Part shown: piece by piece, positions 1 to 11,829 of the stretch | Numbering within the stretch: the first letter of the stretch is position 1 | Layout: each line of letters opens with the position of its first letter | NCBI GenBank assembly: GCA_034687125.1 | Contig: JAQGBZ010000014.1 | Coordinates: forward strand, 186,001 to 250,000 | Length of the DNA stretch: 64,000 nt | Direction: 5' to 3' | From: Neelides folsomi | Lineage: Eukaryota > Arthropoda > Collembola > Neelipleona > Neelidae | The notes under the pieces: model-generated | Database searches by the model: none | Told to the model about the DNA's origin: nothing | What the model saw: the letters and a program-made list of their open reading frames with translations, nothing else | Program-made: the position numbers and the translations under genes

Positions 1-32
1 TTAAGTAAGCTTCAAGAATGTGGTTGAATTAC

Positions 33-1686
33 CTTCGCTCAAGTCCAAATAGCTGGAATCACAGTCGGACTCATCAATGAAAAACTTGTATATTTGGATT
101 TTGAGGATTTCCTCGGGTCCAGACCCGGTGAACTCCACAGAACAAGTGGTGTTGGGTGGGAGGGTGTATCGCGGCGACTGCAGAAGCCCTGACCGTCTCT
201 TCAAACTCGATATCTTTTCATTGCACGTAAAGTCGTTGGGCTCAACCTCGCCAATTTTGATCTCGAAGGGCTGGAAGATTGGGGGCGTTTATGGACCATT
301 CCGAATAAAAAATAGCCATTCCGAACAGATTATAAAAATATCCATTGCAAAGGGATTAAAAAATAAAAAAAAAGATCCCGTGTCTGTTCCACACTGCTCT
401 TATGCGGAATAAATATACCGTGGTATAAATAAGTATGAGTATCTAAAGACCAGACATGGTCGTAATTTGGTCATAATGATAAGAGCATTGCGTGAGAATG
501 AGTTCTTTTGGGACTTTACCTCTCCTCGCCCATTGCCGCTCCAGAATTCCACAAGGAGTTCGCCGCCGCTCCCCACGACAGGATTTGCCAAGACGACGTC
601 ATTCTCGACACGAACAAGGAGCTTGTCCATGATGGTATATCCATCGTATACGCTCAGGTAGCTCTCTTCCCGGAACCGACCCGGGATCAGAAGGGAGATG
701 AGCTTTGAGCTCTTGATGGCATAATAACAAGTGACATTGGCTGGGAACGACCCTGGGTAGTTTGGGCTTTCCAGGACACATCCCGGGCAGTCATTGTAGG
801 TGAAGGAGCAATAGGTGGATGGGAGGAGAATCCCTTTGTTCACCTGTCTCGTCTTTTTGAGGAACTTATAGCTGATCTCGAGATCGTAGGAGGAGTTGAG
901 GTTCAATCGGACCTCGTTGCTGTTTGAGAAGTAGATGAAAGGGGTGAGGAACGTGTGCTGGGAAGTTTCCGTAAGGAGGACTTTCGTTTCGTGGGTCGAG
1001 CTCGTCCGGATCTTATCAAATATTTAAACTCATTACTCAATTACTCACAAATTAATGAACTTAATAGCGTGCATCGAACACTAAAACGTTTTTATAACTG
1101 AAGGCATCGTAAATAAACTTTTCCTCCAACTTGGCTCAACATTAACATGAAGTCCGAGAAGAGTTTGAGATAATTAAATGATCTAAAAGATAATGAAGAT
1201 GCTTTCATTAACGAGGTGATGACTAAATGAATCCTAACTTTTTTGACGCTAATGAATTGGGCAAAGAAAAGTTTTCCTAAAGAGCTTAAATCCGCTGACT
1301 AAATGGAAGAAAGTTGGGGAAAGGGGAAACAGGGGTAATTTTGATACCTGGATGATCTCGTCGCTGGCAGTGCCAAGAAAGACGATTTGACATTCGTTGA
1401 ATTGATGAAGGCTTAATGTGTATGAAGCACCGATTTCCCCTCGGTAAGTTCGATTGCACTCTGGAAAATTCGAAATTCGGTATTCGGGAATTTAAGAGAA
1501 AGTGAGGGGCGACTTACGAGAACAAGACCGCGGTTCGTCCGACCCATCGCTGCAGTCGCTAATGGAGTTACAATATTTGTCCTGGGTGATGCAGCGTTTA
1601 TTGGTGCAGGTGAATTCGGTCAATTTGCATCCATTGACATTAAAAATAAGGGGAATTGATGAGAGGAGAAAAAACGAGAGGATCAT
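33..1686 (-). CDS. Secreted or membrane LDLa/CUB-domain protein (5' part; runs off the left edge)
   Basis: Exons seen (minus): 1686-1518, 1460-1348, 1011-520 and 270-33; the last ends at a GTAATT donor, so the 3' part lies outside the window. The start has a hydrophobic signal peptide (residues 1-19). One LDL-receptor class A repeat follows, with six cysteines (C20, C27, C32, C39, C45, C55) and the Ca-binding SDGSDE motif. After it come CUB-like segments: a cysteine-poor first one, a clear one with CVLESPNYPG and YLSVYDG, and a third with GLLQSPRY. LDLa plus CUB domains are typical of extracellular co-receptors and matrix proteins (NETO/SOL-like proteins, tolloid relatives). The exact family cannot be called from this part. 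Splice phases are continuous between all four exons. If the final donor is not used, the frame stops at positions 1-3. Confidence 0.75.
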
Positions 1687-1784
1687 TTTGTGGGGACGAG
1701 GGGAGTGTGAGAGAAAATCAATGGGATCTGGAAACGGAGCGGAGGAAGCGCAGGCGTGTCTCCCGGCTTTGCATCTTAATCAAA

Positions 1785-1804
1785 ATGATGATGATGATGA
1801 TGAT
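1785..1804. repeat. Short (ATG)n microsatellite
   Basis: About 6.5 copies of ATG lie between the start of the LDLa/CUB gene and the stop of the Josephin gene. Confidence 0.8.
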
Positions 1805-1860
1805 CGCAAAAATGAGAAAAATAAGAATTGATCAACTACGCCAATTTTATTACAAGTATT

Positions 1861-2727
1861 TTAGTCTCCCACATTAACTATGTCCAATTTAGGGCAGGTC
1901 TCGAGATCGATGGTGATTCCTGAAATGCCGGAATCTCCCGAAGACTTTCTCCTCCATGGCTCTCCGTTTCTCACGACTAGAAATATCTCCTTCTCTTCAG
2001 AATTCAGCACCTTGTTGAGAAATGTGATTGCAACCTTTTCCTGGATCAAAATAAGCAATTTAAGCAAAAATGGCAATCAACGTTAATCAACTTTCATGGC
2101 CAATTATTATTTAATTTAATCTCCCACCTCTCCAATTAGCAATGGAGCTTCAAGCTTCGAGTCGAGATTGTAGTAATTGTTTCCAATTTTCTTAATGCAC
2201 AGCCAATGTTTCCTTTGAAGTATTTGTCCGAGTTTGCTGTCGGCCGGAATGTTAAGGATGATTCCAAAGAGAGTCTCATAAGTAATCATGGCTAGAGGCC
2301 TGTAAAATAAATTATAATATTAAATCCCTTCGTAATTTTTCAGTCATTTTTGGATACGAAGGGATTTTGTCGCTTTGCTTACTTTCTTTTATCAAACCAA
2401 ATGAGATCGAGTCCAAGGCCAGCAAGGGCCTTCATAATAACATTTACATCGTAATTCCCAAGTCCAAAAACAGACCGATGTGGATTCAACCAGGATCGAG
2501 GGGTTAATTTTTCACAAATGTCATCAAGGTCCGATTTTGTGAAATGACTCTTCTGCATAAGATTGTTGAGGGTGTGCAAAGCACAAAGTGCTTTCGACTG
2601 CAAATAAAAATTTTATATAAATGAATAAATGATTGTGAATTTATTTTAAATTAAATTAAAATTAAAGTATGATGAGACAATTGAGATGAACCTGCTTTTC
2701 ATGGTAAATACTTTTCTTCTGCTCCAT
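1861..2727 (-). CDS. JOSD: Josephin-domain deubiquitinase (JOSD1/2 type)
   Basis: Four exons (2727-2692, 2597-2383, 2299-2128, 2040-1861) give a 200-residue protein, the usual size of JOSD1/JOSD2. It is essentially a single Josephin domain, a cysteine protease fold that cleaves ubiquitin chains. The first exon ends in IYHEKQ and the second opens with the catalytic-cysteine motif LCALHTLNN (Cys17). A conserved GNYDVNVIM segment follows. The catalytic histidine is in RKHWLC (His115), and the Asn/Asp partner is in YYNLDSKL (Asn128/Asp130). All catalytic residues are present, so it should be active. It has no ataxin-3-type ubiquitin-interacting tail, which argues for JOSD rather than ataxin-3. 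The start ATG is 76 bp from that of the divergent OGFOD3-like gene. Confidence 0.92.
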
Positions 2728-2803
2728 TTGCTAACTCATCACTTGTCAAATGTTCAAATATTCCGCCGCCGAACCTGTTTTTCTCTTCTTGCCTTGGATA
2801 GCA
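2728..2803. promoter_or_regulatory. Compact bidirectional promoter, JOSD / OGFOD3-like
   Basis: Only 76 bp separate the two divergent start codons, so both 5'UTRs and the core promoter must lie within or overlap this stretch. It includes a TTCCGCCGCCGAACC GC-rich core and no obvious TATA box. Confidence 0.6.
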
Positions 2804-4498
2804 ATGGAATTGAAGAAAAGGTTAGTTAATCATTTAATTTAACAGTGTTAAACAGCATTAACTTTTTAATGTGTTGGATGTATTTACAAAAGCATTTCTC
2901 TTTGTAGGAAAAAGGAGAGTAAAACCGCCAAAGCGAAAGAGATAGCCAAAGAGGAGAAAGGAAATGAATCAAAGAAAGAGAAGATTCCAAAAGAAGGTAA
3001 TTGAATATATCTGTCAAATTAATATAAATAACACATACAGAGTTAATGCTAATGTTGGTTTACAAACATATAATACTCGATGACTCACTATTTGATTATA
3101 ATTTTAATGTATTTGTTTTCATTTTATAGCTAATAAACATCCATAATAATTATATATCATTAATATGATTAATATGGCTATACTTACAATCTTTTTAACT
3201 TTAACTAACTATACTAAGTAACATCAAAATATATTAGCAGTATAATCTATACATTTTAATTCTAATTAACACTAAAATATACTTTTTGTAGTCGATGACC
3301 GTGATCGCAATGACCGTAAACTGATTCCACTAAATAGAAGATTGGCCAGAGCTGCTTTAATCATCGGCCTGATGTTCATCGTGTATTTTTCTCAAAGAGG
3401 AACAAATGAAAAGCCTCTAGTTACATCAGACGAGACCATCCAGGGAAAGTTCTTTCCAACTAAATGTCTAGAAAAAGGTTTAACAACTTCAAAATATCAA
3501 TTAGCTTATAATAAACCGCAAACTTTATCCCCTTATTAAACTTTTAAAGACCAAAGTAGTTTAATTAAATTGAATTCATTCAACTTCTAATCTAGATTCA
3601 AATTGAATCAAATTATTAGTACTTTGTAAAATAGTAGCTTAACTTCATGTTTATTGTACTAATAGGTCAAGATAAGAAAAGATGTGGCCGTATGATAACC
3701 GACGCTCTCATAACCAACCAAGAGCTTTTCTCCCTATTGGACTTGGCAAAGCGGAATCTCAAGACAGAAAAAATTCTGGATCTCAGCAGAGGAGAGCGAG
3801 ATGGAAAGAAGGCTATCTTCAAGCAACACGACAAATTGACATTCGAGTGAGTGAAACTCTAAATTAATAATAACAGAATTGACAATTAAATGTTTGGATA
3901 ATTATTATTTATTATAGATCAGTCAAGTCACGATTAATGAGACTGATCTCTGAGCATTTCCGAGTTGAGTTCTTTGGTCTTTATCTAACAAAGCCTCTTA
4001 TCATGCTCAAAATGACCAAAGGAACAGGCGATTATGCAATCGAGGTGAGAAAGAAAATTGCCCATACAAGGACCGATCAAATGTTGTCTCCTTTTTCAGA
4101 ATCCCCTTCACACATTCACTACAATTGTTGATCTCTCAAGTTCGTCAAAAGAATTTATAGGAGGGCGGCTAATCTTTATCGATAGCGATGGGGTGAACAG
4201 GACTGTGGAGCACAGAGAAGGTTCGGTCCTAATTTTAACATTTATATGATCATCCTCAAATACTAACTTTAATATTATACTGTATACCGTTTATGTAATG
4301 TTATATAATGAAAAAAGTACATTATGGGTTTATTATACTAAATATTGTAATGTCCTTTTAGGGCGGACAATTGCATTCACAAATGGGAAAGAGAACATGA
4401 ACTATGTGGAGAAAGTGGAAAAGGGTGAGAGGTTATCCTTCGTCATTGGATTCACTGAAGTGAAGAAACATGCCATTGCGGATCCAACATTCCAATAA
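2804..4498 (+). CDS. OGFOD3: OGFOD3-like type II membrane protein (2OG/Fe oxygenase fold, apparently degenerate)
   Basis: Seven exons (2804-2820, 2908-2996, 3292-3477, 3666-3846, 3918-4044, 4100-4220, 4362-4498) encode 285 residues. A Lys/Glu-rich cytosolic N-terminus precedes one membrane segment (about residues 55-72, AALIIGLMFIVYF). The lumenal part aligns with 2-oxoglutarate/iron oxygenase domain-containing protein 3: LTKP, GGRLIFID, TVEHREGR, GKENMNYVEKV and IADPTFQ at the C-terminus. From memory, the vertebrate protein has an HxD iron motif before the GG(R/G)F strand and a histidine in the GSEN.HRVEKV motif. Here the HxD segment is missing at the exon 5/6 junction and the distal His is Asn254. 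The 2OG-binding Arg (Arg264 in GERLSF) is kept. It is therefore probably not a working dioxygenase. Confidence 0.82.
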
Positions 4499-4556
4499 GC
4501 ATTTTTGCAGTTCATCAAATTAATTTTATTTCATAATTTAACATCAATTGGACAAT

Positions 4557-7500
4557 TTAAATGTCTAATTGAACAGTTCCACTCAAGTCTTTATAATTCT
4601 TCAAAATAGGAACAACTTCTGCTTCGATGAATTCCTCCACCTGTGTGACATTATTATTGAACAAATTAGTATTTAAAGCTTTAAATAATAATTATTGTTG
4701 TTTTAATTTAATTTTTAAAGTTATATCAATTTATATTTATTTTAAATTGTGTTAATTTATACTTTGTTAAAATTGTTATATTTTAAATTTTTACTCAATT
4801 AATTCAGATTAAATTATTTTAATTATAAAATTGACCTGTTTTTCTGCCCGTCCGGTGAATTTGCTCGGTTCAAAAATGGAGCCCATTTCATTCCAAATTG
4901 GTTTAAAATATTCGGAAGCTTGAACTCGCTGAACGAGGTCATTTTCTCCTCCTTCTTTTACTTTCTTTCCAGCCAATTGAGCCATGACTCGGATTTCTTC
5001 ATGGCATTCTTGACGGTCTGCTCCTTTCTTCACCATGTGAGCGATCAAATTCTCACTAGCCATGAACGGAAGCTCAGCATTGATATGCTTCTTAATGGTT
5101 TCTGGATAAACGACAAGACCTTCAAACACATTTTGAAGTGTGGACAAAATGGCATCGGCTGTCAAGAACCCTTCACTCAATGTGATTCTTCTATTAGCTG
5201 AATCGTCCAATGTGCGTTCCAACCATTGGACGGCAAGTGTTTGAAGAGCATTTTGGTTCAAAGTCATCAAATGTCGAGCCAAAGAGCAAGCCTTAAATAA
5301 GTCATAAATTAATTAACACAAATCATATGTTAATTAATCATATATTAATGAATGCATACTTTATCAGAATTAACTCAATTGATTAATTTACCATAATTAA
5401 TGTCATTTTTATTACTCACTTAATTTATCACAACTAGAGATTGTTAAATTTTTAATAAGTGTGTTATTTATATATCATATTACTCTTTCTGATCTCATGG
5501 GATTTCTTTTGTAGGGCATAGCAGACGATCCAATTTGAGACACTTCAAACGGCTCCTCAATTTCTTTCATGTTAGCAAGTATACGAATGTCAGAACAAAT
5601 CTAAAAGAAATATTATTATTAGCATTTATACAGAGACTTTATGCACTTCCGAAAATGGTCTTAAGGGTATAATTTGTACTTTGTGAACCGAGGCCCCCAT
5701 GGCGCTGAGACAGCCCATTAAATCAACGTCCACATGCCGGCTGTAAGTTTGTCCCGTCACCAAATAAGACAAGTCAAATCCAGCTTTGGAAGTAACGAGT
5801 TTGTCAAGCTCCTTCACTTTCCCCTCGTCTCCTACAAAGATCATATTTAGTCAAAATTGCCCTCTTGATAGTGTGATACAAGGCGAATTAAAATGCTACA
5901 AGGTGAGTTAAAACGCTCCAAGTTGAATTAAAAATGATAAATTAAAAAGCATTAAATTGTCCCTCCATCACCTTCGAAAAGTTCCAAGAAGGAGGCCTGC
6001 GTTCCAGTCGTGCCTTTTACCCCACGGAATCGAAGATCGTTCCGGAATCTCCTCATGTTCCTCTCATCAAACACGAGGTCTTGGAGCCAAAGAGTTGCTC
6101 GTTTACCAACAGTTGTCAATTGGGCCGGTCTACCGCAAAACTCACAATTAAAAGATGAAAAACCATAAAATGCATCACAAAATGGTTAAGATGTTAAAGG
6201 TGTTTAAAGAGTTGGCCCGTCCCTCATTCTTACTGTAAATGGGTGAATCCAAGTGTGGGCAAAGCTTTGTACTCTTTTGCAAACTTCGCAAGCCGGTCGA
6301 TACACTTTGCCAGTTTGGGAAGAATGATATCCAGCCCATCTCTGATGACAATCAAATCCTGAAAACATTCATTTCTACCTTATTAATCTCGAACCTGTGA
6401 ACTATGGCCATTCGACCACTTAGTTATACTATCAGCAGATCATATAAAATGCAAAACTTGATTTTCCTTCATTTTTAACATGAAAAGGGCAAGGTGTGTA
6501 CACGTACAGTGTTATCTCCGACGAAGCATGACGTAGCCCCGAGATGAATAATACCAGCCGCGTTGGGACCTTCAGAGTTCAAAGAAACAAACTTTGTTTC
6601 ATTTATGAATTCTTAGTTGATTGGCAAAAATGACGAATGAAAGAAATGAATTTGCAAAATTTGAAATTAAGAGGTTACATGCGAGGGCGTATGTTTTGAC
6701 ATGGGCCATCACATCATGTCTCGTTAGTTTTTCCTCTTCTGCAGCTTTGGCGAAATCAATGTTTGAAATGTTGCTCTCCAATTCCTTGATTTGATCCGCT
6801 GTTATCGAAAGGCCCAGTTCCTGTCAAAACGATAAAATTTATTCACCAATTGCTCACTCGTCCAAATCTCATTACTTCATTACTCACACGCATATACATA
6901 CATGCATAACTATTATATCTCAATTCACGGGATATGAAGATAAGGAAGATAAGATAAATTACCCGTGGTGAAAAAGTATGAGAGTTGAAAGACAAAACTA
7001 CTCTGCTAAAACCCACTCAATTACACGGAGCAATTAATTGTTCAAACTAAAATCATTTCCATCTTTTACTTCATCGAGGTTCCAACACATTTACCTAGTT
7101 CAAAATGGCCATTTCACATCATGCGGCGACAATTTTGAAGTTTTTTAAACTTGTAATTTTATATAAAAACATTTAATTAACATTCAGTCATTTAAATCAT
7201 TATTTAACTAAATTAAGAATTACCAATTGAGCACAATTGGATTTTCATTGGCAAAACTAATTGGTAATCTATTTGAATTTTTAGCTGATCAACATTGTGG
7301 TCGTAGTGCTGTACAGAAACGGAGACGAAGGATATTTCATGGGAGCCTCTTACAATAAAAACCACGACGCTGAGAGTTTGACCTGCGGAGTGTTTGTGGG
7401 TTTCCTCATCTTCAATCTCGTCAGTCTTATTTCCTCATTCTTCGACTCCAAGAGCGTGAACAAATCCATCACTGAGACGCTCATGAACTTTGTTGGATTC

Positions 7501-10062
7501 ATCCTCTGGGTCATTACGGGTGGAGTTGTGATCCAGTTCTGGATGAGATACATTCCAGCGAATCATCAGACAGAAACAAATCCAATGGCTCCTGGAATCG
7601 CCATGGGCTCATTGGCCGTTATCAACTCTGCAGTTTACTTCGCAGACACGTTCCTTTCATGGGTCAACTACAGGAACGGAGACGACGAGGCAACTCCAAA
7701 ATATTAACCGAATTTAAATTAACCAAGTTTAACTGACCATGAGTTATTATTTGTAATATTTGTCATGTCCTTCTAAAATATATATTTTGTATTTAGATCT
7801 TTACCCATTTCCAATTTAAATAAATAATATTAGCTAAATATATAATTTGTTAATGTTATTAACTGTGAAGCATTTATTTGTATAATTCAAAAATATACAA
7901 CTTTAATTATAATTTATAATTTATTTTATAGTGAAAGAATAGAAATTTTGTAGTTTTATTAATTTTAATGAAAATTCATCATTTTACATTTCAACGTAAA
8001 GTATTAGGATTTTCAATATTGGGAATTAGATATAATGTATTTTGATAATTGCTTAATATTGTTAGCGTTTAGTATTTATTTGCAATTTTGCACGGCATTC
8101 TCACAACCTCCATTTTAATAGAAAAGGAGGTCGTGTAAATAAAGTAATCCTTGTTTCTTATCTTTTTTTCATTTATGGATTTATATTCTTACATTATCAT
8201 CGAGTAAAAGACCTTATCAATTGATAATTACGTATGATGGCATAACTTTGAACTCTGATATTTAGTATACATAGGTAGTTAACAAAATGAGTAATATCGA
8301 TAAACTCTGAAAAGATATACATAAAGGTATTTTAAAAGATAATTAATTTTATTAAAAGTGAATACTGAATAGGTATTCATATGTATTTCATATCCTCCCA
8401 AACTCAAATAGAGCTAAATTATTAATTTGGAATGGAATTTGACATAAACGACCATTTGCCTTTTTATCGTTCTAAAAAGACTAAAAGACCTTTAGAGCCA
8501 ATTATTTTATTGGGTATTAAACACAATGGTTAAAGAGAATTGGAGTTTAATATATGTTATTTAATACGTTAAACATCTAACATTAAGTGTAAGTATACGT
8601 ATAGGTACATAAATATTTAAATAGCATGTACTCATAAACTTCCACCTTCTTTCACTTTCGACTCATAACTCATAATTTAAGGAGTGACATCATGTTTCTC
8701 GCTATTTTCAATGTTTCATGATAATCTTGAACTATTTCAAGCATAGAGGTAATATGCCGTAGTAATATAAAATCGTTATAAATTTAAAGTGTGATATAAA
8801 TTCATATAGGTATGTTCATATATCCATAATTTACATATACCATACATTATATTTAAATATGTACATATTACATGCACCCATCTACCCATCACAATAACTT
8901 ATTGCCTTCTGCTTATTGTTAGTATTCACAATCAATTCTACTGGCTTATACATTAAGTATGGTATATGGCCACTCTTTTAAGTAAACAAAAGGATGATGA
9001 TATCCAATATTTATGTACCAAACTTTTTGTAAGTTAAGGATAAGATTAGAGATGTCCATATGTCGTCTTTTAAAAATATTGACTCACAAATTTACAGTGT
9101 GTTTGCTACAACCTTACTTTCTCAAGCTTTTCGAAAATTTTCGCTAAATTGAATTACATACTTCTTTTCTACATCTATCTTTACTTTAATATTTTAGCAC
9201 CCTGCACTCCTTAATCAATCAGTTTAACGAATGCTATATTTCATAACGAGACAGAATTTAACCAACTGCAAGACTAAGAACTTCAGAGGTCTAGACTCAA
9301 GCTTTCAAGCAAATCGACTTTGACCTTTACTTACAATTAAGATTGCTTAATTCTTATTAAATATCTCCTATAAGATCAAACCATATCGTCCATCATATAG
9401 GTATATCATGTAATCTTTTTTATATGATACTAGAACAAGCAAATGAATTCTTAATTGTGCATTATCATCTCTACCCTCTACCAATAAGTATTATACATAA
9501 TTTATGCGTTCTTATAAAGATTATGATAAATGACTATGACATACGTAGAGTGTACACATTTTATATGGAGTTATAATTACATAAAACATCTTTAACCACT
9601 TGTTTCGATTGATCAGGAACAATTTATGATAATAAGCTCCCTAAAACGGCAATTACTATATCCAAATGTCGTTAATTTAACTTTAACCACAATTTAATAA
9701 ACAACACTATAAGCGGATAATTGGCATTGAAATTACAGCTCACATATTTGTAAGTTTTTTTAAAATAAAATGTACCATACACTCTTATAATTTTTAGTAC
9801 ATTACATTAGTTACAAAATCGGCTATATTATTTCGTTCATTTCATTGACAATGACAATGTGTGTGAGTTGTGACATAATAAGAGAGTTTCAGGTTTCAGC
9901 TCAAATGTGTACGATATAACGATATAGGTATCTAACCTTTTGAGATTTTGCGAGAATGACCCATAAAGATCTCCAAGTGGAAAACTTCTTCTGGTCCGAG
10001 AAGTTGTACCTCATCTCAGAAGAGGCATACCGAGTGGAGAGTGGTGATTTGTAGTTGTCCAT
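4557..10062 (-). CDS. ADSL: Adenylosuccinate lyase
   Basis: Nine exons: 10062-9937, 6820-6679, 6569-6508, 6358-6234, 6129-5972, 5831-5680, 5600-5484, 5291-4836, 4640-4557. Together they give 473 residues (vertebrate ADSL is about 484). The cytosolic homotetramer makes fumarate twice in purine synthesis, from SAICAR and from adenylosuccinate. The first exon begins [17 protein letters not shown], the conserved N-terminus. Later landmarks are RHDVMAHV (His77/His82), [33 protein letters not shown] and the fumarate-lyase signature [11 protein letters not shown] (residues 279-289). The C-terminal half is very well conserved ([18 protein letters not shown]). Exon phases all match. Intron 1 is 3.1 kb and contains the snakeskin gene on the other strand. 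The stop lies 58 bp from the convergent OGFOD3-like stop. Confidence 0.95.
7105..7707 (+). CDS. Ssk: Snakeskin-like smooth septate junction protein
   Basis: Two exons (7105-7152 and 7285-7707) encode 156 residues; Drosophila Ssk is about 160. The first exon gives [16 protein letters not shown] and ends at an in-phase GTAATT donor. The second begins [16 protein letters not shown], matching the Ssk N-terminus. Four membrane segments are visible: about residues 10-27, the [12 protein letters not shown] region, the [14 protein letters not shown] region, and the [15 protein letters not shown] region. In insects Ssk is needed, with Mesh and Tsp2A, to build smooth septate junctions in midgut and Malpighian tubule. 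The gene lies entirely inside ADSL intron 1 on the opposite strand, so the two transcripts overlap antisense at the pre-mRNA level. Confidence 0.88.
7708..9936. other. Rest of ADSL intron 1, AT-rich, no gene seen
   Basis: This 2.2-kb AT-rich stretch lies between the Ssk stop and ADSL exon 1. I see no coding exon, RNA gene or clear repeat. Only short chance ORFs occur. Confidence 0.6.
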
Positions 10063-10796
10063 TTTCTACTACCTGTTGTAAAATATCATCATCAACTTCA
10101 TGCCAATTGCCAAGGATCATTTCAAATTGGGCCCAAACGAAAGTTAAATGAAGTTAAAAGTGATATAAACTGTTCAAGATTTCATCTATCCACACGTGGT
10201 CAATGAAGGCAATGAAAGGGGAATGTGTCAGACCCAAAGTCGTAGGTGTGTGGGCAGAGAGGGATGTTATGAGTTTGAGGAGACCTTCACGTGGATCATA
10301 TGGATAGCTCAGATCTTAAAAGTAACAAATTGTGAGATAGAGAGAGATTGAGGGAGATTGAGAGATTCAGAAAGATTCTCACAGAGAGATTCTGAGAGAG
10401 GAAAAAGAGTTGAAGGAGAGTAATAAGGAGAAAGAGAAGCTTTGGAGCAGAGCTCTCTTTTTTATAATGTGACGTTGAGAAGAGAAGGAAAAGAAGCTAG
10501 GGAAGATCGAAGAACTCAATTTCCCACCAACAGGGAGATCTCCGTCCCGGGGATCGGTGTATTCGGATTTCTTCCCGGCTGTGTCCTACCACAGGGGATC
10601 TTTTACCTTGGTCGTTGCTCAAGAAGTTCCTCCCACGAGTGAAGCGGATCGAGTGGGTGATCTCATTCGAGGACTCGAAGAACGAAGAAGAGCTTCCTCA
10701 TCTAACCAGAAGGTTTTAATAGAGAAGCGGTCAAGGTCACTGGATCAGGCGACTAAAGTGGAGAGGCAGACTATGCAACATTGACACGTGAGGAAG
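10063..10796. promoter_or_regulatory. Divergent region between ADSL and the two-TM gene, with a long open leader
   Basis: It holds the 5'UTR and promoter of both genes. Positions 10333-10440 are GA-rich. From about 10475 to 10784 a reading frame stays open for roughly 100 codons with no good ATG, then ends at TGA (10782-10784), twelve bases before and in frame with the ATG of the two-TM gene. I treat it as 5'UTR, but it could be an exon of something else. Confidence 0.5.
10333..10440 (+). repeat. GA-rich low-complexity tract
   Basis: Interrupted GAGA/GAGATT repeats, in the likely promoter or 5'UTR of the two-TM gene. GAGA tracts can bind GAGA-factor-like proteins in arthropods; that role here is inference. 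Confidence 0.6.
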
Positions 10797-11829
10797 ATGA
10801 CGGAAGACAACTCGGTAAATTACGAATTTTTCAAAAAATAATTTTTCTGGATAAAGTGTTTCCTTCGATTTTGAATGGGAGCATCGTTGAAATTAACTGC
10901 TGATTCATTCTGAATAATTGTTGGTTAATTGTTTTAGGTGTATAACCCTACTACGACATCAACTCAACAACCTCTTCCAATATTCAGAACGAGATGGAAG
11001 CTCATTTTATTTAGTAAGTCAAATTAGAGATAATTGTAAAATTAACAGTTGGCTTTGTAATTCGGTTAAAAATGACCGTTTTAATTTTTTGGAATTTATT
11101 TTATTGGATGGGATAGATTGCAGTTTTGTTAAATAATTAATATTAATTTTATATTTAAAATTCAATAGTGGGAATCGGTTTAATCGTCCTTGGGTCCATT
11201 GTTACATTCGTCGGTATTTGGGCTGGTAGTGGCGAGCATTCAGAAGGTAATGTAATTTGATAAAATAATAAATATTATTACCATTATATAAATAATTTAA
11301 TTTAATCTACTATTCGACATTCGATGTCTCAATTTTCAAAACCTATTAAACTCAACACCTCATGGTAAGAAGTTATGTTTTTTTATTTGAAAATGTATAT
11401 TATAAATTATAAATGGTTTTTAGATGAGTATTTGGAGCGGACCACGAATTGGCTCGTGACCATTTTGGGTCTTGTCCTCTTCATCATTGGAATCACTTGG
11501 GTATTTTATTTGTGCCGAAACAGACCACCGGCAAGAGTCACCAAAGCGAGAATTCCTGCTGAGGTATTCACTATTATATTTATCATTTATTTGTTAAAGT
11601 GAAAGTATATTTAGGTTGAAAAATAAAAAATACATCATATCGTTTATAAAGTAGTCAGTATAATTAGTTTCAATAAATACAATGCTTCATTAATTCGAAA
11701 ATATTGTGCATTTTTTATAATTTATTTTTTGTTTATCAGCCCGATATGAGAGAGCTCCAGCAAGTCACGATTGGAAATGGCAACAACACCGAAGAGAAAG
11801 CGAATCTAATGATGAACGAAGCCGGGTAA
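10797..11829 (+). CDS. Small protein with two membrane segments, family not recognised
   Basis: Five exons (10797-10814, 10938-11013, 11169-11246, 11424-11563, 11740-11829) join in phase to 133 residues starting MTEDNS. The N-terminal part is Thr/Gln/Pro-rich (VYNPTTTSTQQPLP). The first membrane segment is about residues 28-50 (ILFMGIGLIVLGSIVTFVGI). A short acidic loop (GSGEHSEDEYLE) follows, then the second segment at about 64-87 (WLVTILGLVLFIIGITWVFY), ending in CRNRPP. The tail is hydrophilic. Positive charges flank both segments on the tail sides, suggesting both ends are cytosolic with a short outside loop. All splice sites are canonical, so it is very likely a real gene, but I cannot assign a function. 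Confidence 0.75.

Noticed and set aside
4920-5201. 93-codon plus-strand ORF
   Set aside because: Antisense shadow of the ADSL C-terminal exon.
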